A stretch of 7,224 nucleotides of DNA from Rickettsia sp. (GTDB taxonomy: Bacteria; Pseudomonadota; Alphaproteobacteria; Rickettsiales; Rickettsiaceae). The stretch spans positions 1-7,224 of the forward strand of contig JAIRUG010000055.1 in assembly GCA_031254535.1 (NCBI GenBank), written 5' to 3'. This document shows, one piece after another, positions 5,996 through 7,224 of the stretch (position 1 is the first letter of the stretch; the number at the start of each line of letters is the position of its first letter). The notes under the pieces are model-generated. The model had not been told where the DNA came from. It did not search any database and saw only the letters and a program-made list of their open reading frames with translations. The translations under genes were made by a program, and so were the position numbers.

Positions 5996-6291
5996 AAATG
6001 GATTGCTTCGTCGACCTACGGTCTCCTCGCAATGACGATTAGGGTGCATATACGTTATTGTGAGGAGTAGCTTTGCAATACACCGTCATTGCGAGACCAC
6101 ATAGTGGTCGAAGCAATCCATTTCTAACAATTTTTTTTGGTTGCTTTGTCGCTACTTAAAGTAGTTCTTCGCAATGACTATTAGGATACACACGTCATTG
6201 CAAGACATGTAATGGTCGAAGCAATCCATTTTCTAACCATTTTTTTTGAATTGCTTCGTCGCTACTATAAGTAGCTCCTCGCTAATAGACG
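5996..6291. repeat. Right cluster of alternating palindromic repeat arms
   Basis: Five arms of the same family as at 4713-4862 alternate in direction: forward 5999-6035, reverse 6089-6120, forward 6139-6177, reverse 6195-6228, forward 6249-6288. Spacer B (ATTAGGGTGCATATACGT, or the variant TATTAGGATACACACGT) follows forward arms, and spacer A (TTCTAAC plus a T run) follows reverse arms. An extra shortened reverse arm (about 6056-6085) lies inside the first unit. The first forward/reverse pair forms a long stem (AAATGGATTGCTTCG with CGAAGCAATCCATTT, and GCAATGACG with CGTCATTGC). The last 14 bases of the final arm (6275-6288) are the exact reverse complement of 4717-4730 at the outer edge of the left cluster. 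Confidence 0.88.
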
Positions 6292-6527
6292 GAAAAGCTA
6301 TAGATTTAAGTTGAAATAACAAATGTTTAGTTGTAACAATATCACAGTCTTAATATAACATGAAAGTTCTGCACTAACTTGATAAAATAAAGAACTGGGA
6401 TATAACTCAAACGTAAATAAAGTATAAAAATTACTTATCTTTAAAAACAATATATAATAAACTATTGCAAGGATTTCTATTTTTAGTTATCATCTACTTT
6501 ACAATTAAAATAATATTGTGGGTATTT
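6292..6527. other. Intergenic stretch between repeat array and spoT remnant
   Basis: The stretch is AT-rich with no supported gene. A TATAAT at 6453-6458 could be the -10 box for the spoT remnant, but no matching -35 box is visible. A TTG-started extension of the following frame from 6465 would add a hydrophobic segment unlike the SpoT N-terminus, so I do not accept it. Confidence 0.4.
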
Positions 6528-6990
6528 ATGGAAGATATTAATAATTGGGAAACAAGACATACAAATTGTCATTATGCCGAAAGGTTACTCAATAAATTAT
6601 CTGAACTGAACCAACAAGTAATGCAACAAGTAGATATTAATGAGATTACAAAAGGTATATATTACGCTAAAAATATCATGGCAGCCAAATGCGACAATCC
6701 GGTGATCCTTATTATTCTCATCCAATAGAAGTAGCATACATGGTTGCTGAATATACAGACTAGAAGTACCCAAATATTTCAGGACTGATATGATCATTAC
6801 TAGTTTACTGCATGATACTATCGAGGATACAACTCTTACCGATGACATGATTGCTGGAATCTTTAGCAAGCAAATTGCTAGTCAAGTAGTAGATTTGACC
6901 AGGGTTAAATCATATGGCAAAATCAGTGCAGCAGAAACATTGAGTATATTATTTCAACAAAAGAAATATGATATAGCTTAATCAAAGAAA
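6528..6990 (+). pseudogene. spoT: Decayed SpoT-like (p)ppGpp hydrolase (HD domain), three frameshifts
   Basis: The N-terminal part of a small RelA/SpoT-type HD hydrolase, which would degrade the alarmone (p)ppGpp, can be read by changing frame three times. From the ATG at 6528 the protein runs MEDINNWETRH to GIYYAK. One A then appears lost in the run at 6669-6673, and the next frame continues YHGSQMRQSGDPYYSHPIEV. A second shift near 6757-6763 leads to PKYFRTDMIITSLLHDTIED and on to KKYDIA. A third, one T lost near 6978, restores LIK before similarity ends at about 6988. The metal-binding SHP and HDTIED motifs remain, but no single frame could make the domain. The rest of the hydrolase is missing. 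Small spoT genes are typical cargo of rickettsial RAGE elements, so this may mark a degraded one. Confidence 0.85.
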
Positions 6991-7046
6991 ATGGCGACAA
7001 GAGGAAGAAAATATAGTATAAATATAGAGAAAGGGACCGTTGAAAG
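6971..7046 (+). repeat. Second copy of the window-end repeat, abutting the spoT remnant
   Basis: This is the plus-strand partner of the block at 36-120. It begins inside the last recognisable spoT codons (ATATAGCTTAA) and contains ATGGCGACA at 6991-6999 and a 21-base segment at 7026-7046 that differs from the other copy at one base. From 6991 the frame reads MATRGRKYSIN, then EKGTVER, then a TAA. Confidence 0.6.
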
Positions 7047-7109
7047 ATAAAAATTTGCTCTAATTTCAAAAAAAAGAAACAAAATCTTTTGTCTAAAAAA
7101 TTACAAAAA

Positions 7110-7136
7110 GAGTCTGTCATATATTTTGTGTAAGTT
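7110..7136 (+). mobile_element. Probable left end of an IS256/Mutator-type insertion sequence
   Basis: GAGTCTGTCATATATTTTGTG followed by TAAG resembles the terminal inverted repeats of IS256-family elements, which often combine a CTGTC near the outer edge with TTGTGTAA inward. A reading frame with a good ribosome binding site starts about 60 bases further in, the usual spacing for these elements. The right end and any target duplication lie outside the window, so the element cannot be confirmed here. Confidence 0.5.
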
Positions 7137-7194
7137 GCAAAGAGACAGAGAAAAAATTACTGTCAAAATATAACTTAAACAAAGGACAATAAAT

Positions 7195-7224
7195 ATGGTT
7201 AAGCAATTAGAAGATGGTACTGCA
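7195..7224 (+). CDS. Start of a gene cut by the window edge, probably a transposase
   Basis: Only ten codons are visible (MVKQLEDGTA). A good ribosome binding site, AAAGGA (7181-7186), lies eight bases before the ATG. The QLEDGTA segment and the IS256-like end just upstream point to a Mutator-type transposase, as I recall such N-termini, but the fragment is too short to prove it. Confidence 0.5.
   Translation, partial: MVKQLEDGTA

Noticed and set aside
4713..6291. Repeats as a CRISPR array
   Set aside because: Arms alternate in orientation, differ in sequence and have recurring spacers, and there are no cas genes. This is a palindromic interspersed repeat.
6465..6527. TTG-started upstream extension of the spoT remnant
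   Set aside because: It adds a hydrophobic stretch unlike small SpoT proteins. The ATG at 6528 begins the recognisable sequence.
6597..6869. Minus-strand frame of 90 codons
   Set aside because: It is the antisense of the spoT remnant, whose SHP and HDTIED motifs identify the plus strand as the coding one.
6923..7120. Minus-strand frame of 65 codons
   Set aside because: It crosses the spoT end, the shared repeat and the insertion-sequence end, and its hydrophobic residues follow from A-rich DNA on the other strand.

Overview
The window looks like chromosomal DNA of a Rickettsia or a close relative (Rickettsiales, Alphaproteobacteria). The reasons are the very AT-rich composition with long degraded intergenic stretches, the style of the tolQ-tolR-tolA and der proteins, palindromic repeats scattered between genes, and a decayed fragment of a small SpoT-like (p)ppGpp hydrolase of the kind carried by rickettsial integrative elements (RAGE). 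This assignment rests on recognition, not on a search.

Layout. (1) Positions 1-1043 are mostly non-coding: an inverted, diverged copy of a sequence that also occurs near the right end (36-120), a featureless AT-rich stretch, a tRNA-His gene on the minus strand with its own promoter (487-607), and a broken IstB-like/winged-helix remnant (754-954). (2) Positions 1044-3155 hold a tightly packed minus-strand operon read tolQ, tolR, tolA. Stop and start codons overlap at both junctions, so the energised part of the Tol-Pal envelope machine is encoded as one translationally coupled unit. (3) Positions 3156-3336 form a divergent intergenic region with an imperfect palindrome, followed by der (3337-4680), the double-GTPase ribosome assembly factor. 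(4) Positions 4713-6291 are an accessory island. Arms of the GTCATTGCGAGG...GAAGCAATC palindromic repeat type alternate in orientation and are separated by two recurring spacers. In the middle lies one unrecognised gene (5135-5860) whose glycine-rich C-terminal half looks internally duplicated. (5) Positions 6528-7224 hold an HD-domain spoT pseudogene broken by three frameshifts, the second copy of the window-end repeat, and then the left end and first ten codons of what looks like an IS256/Mutator-type insertion sequence running off the window.

The intact genes (tRNA-His, tolQRA, der) are housekeeping. Everything between and around them shows decay and mobile or repeat DNA. The best candidates for something undescribed are the alternating repeat array with its embedded gene, and the repeat shared by the two ends of the window.
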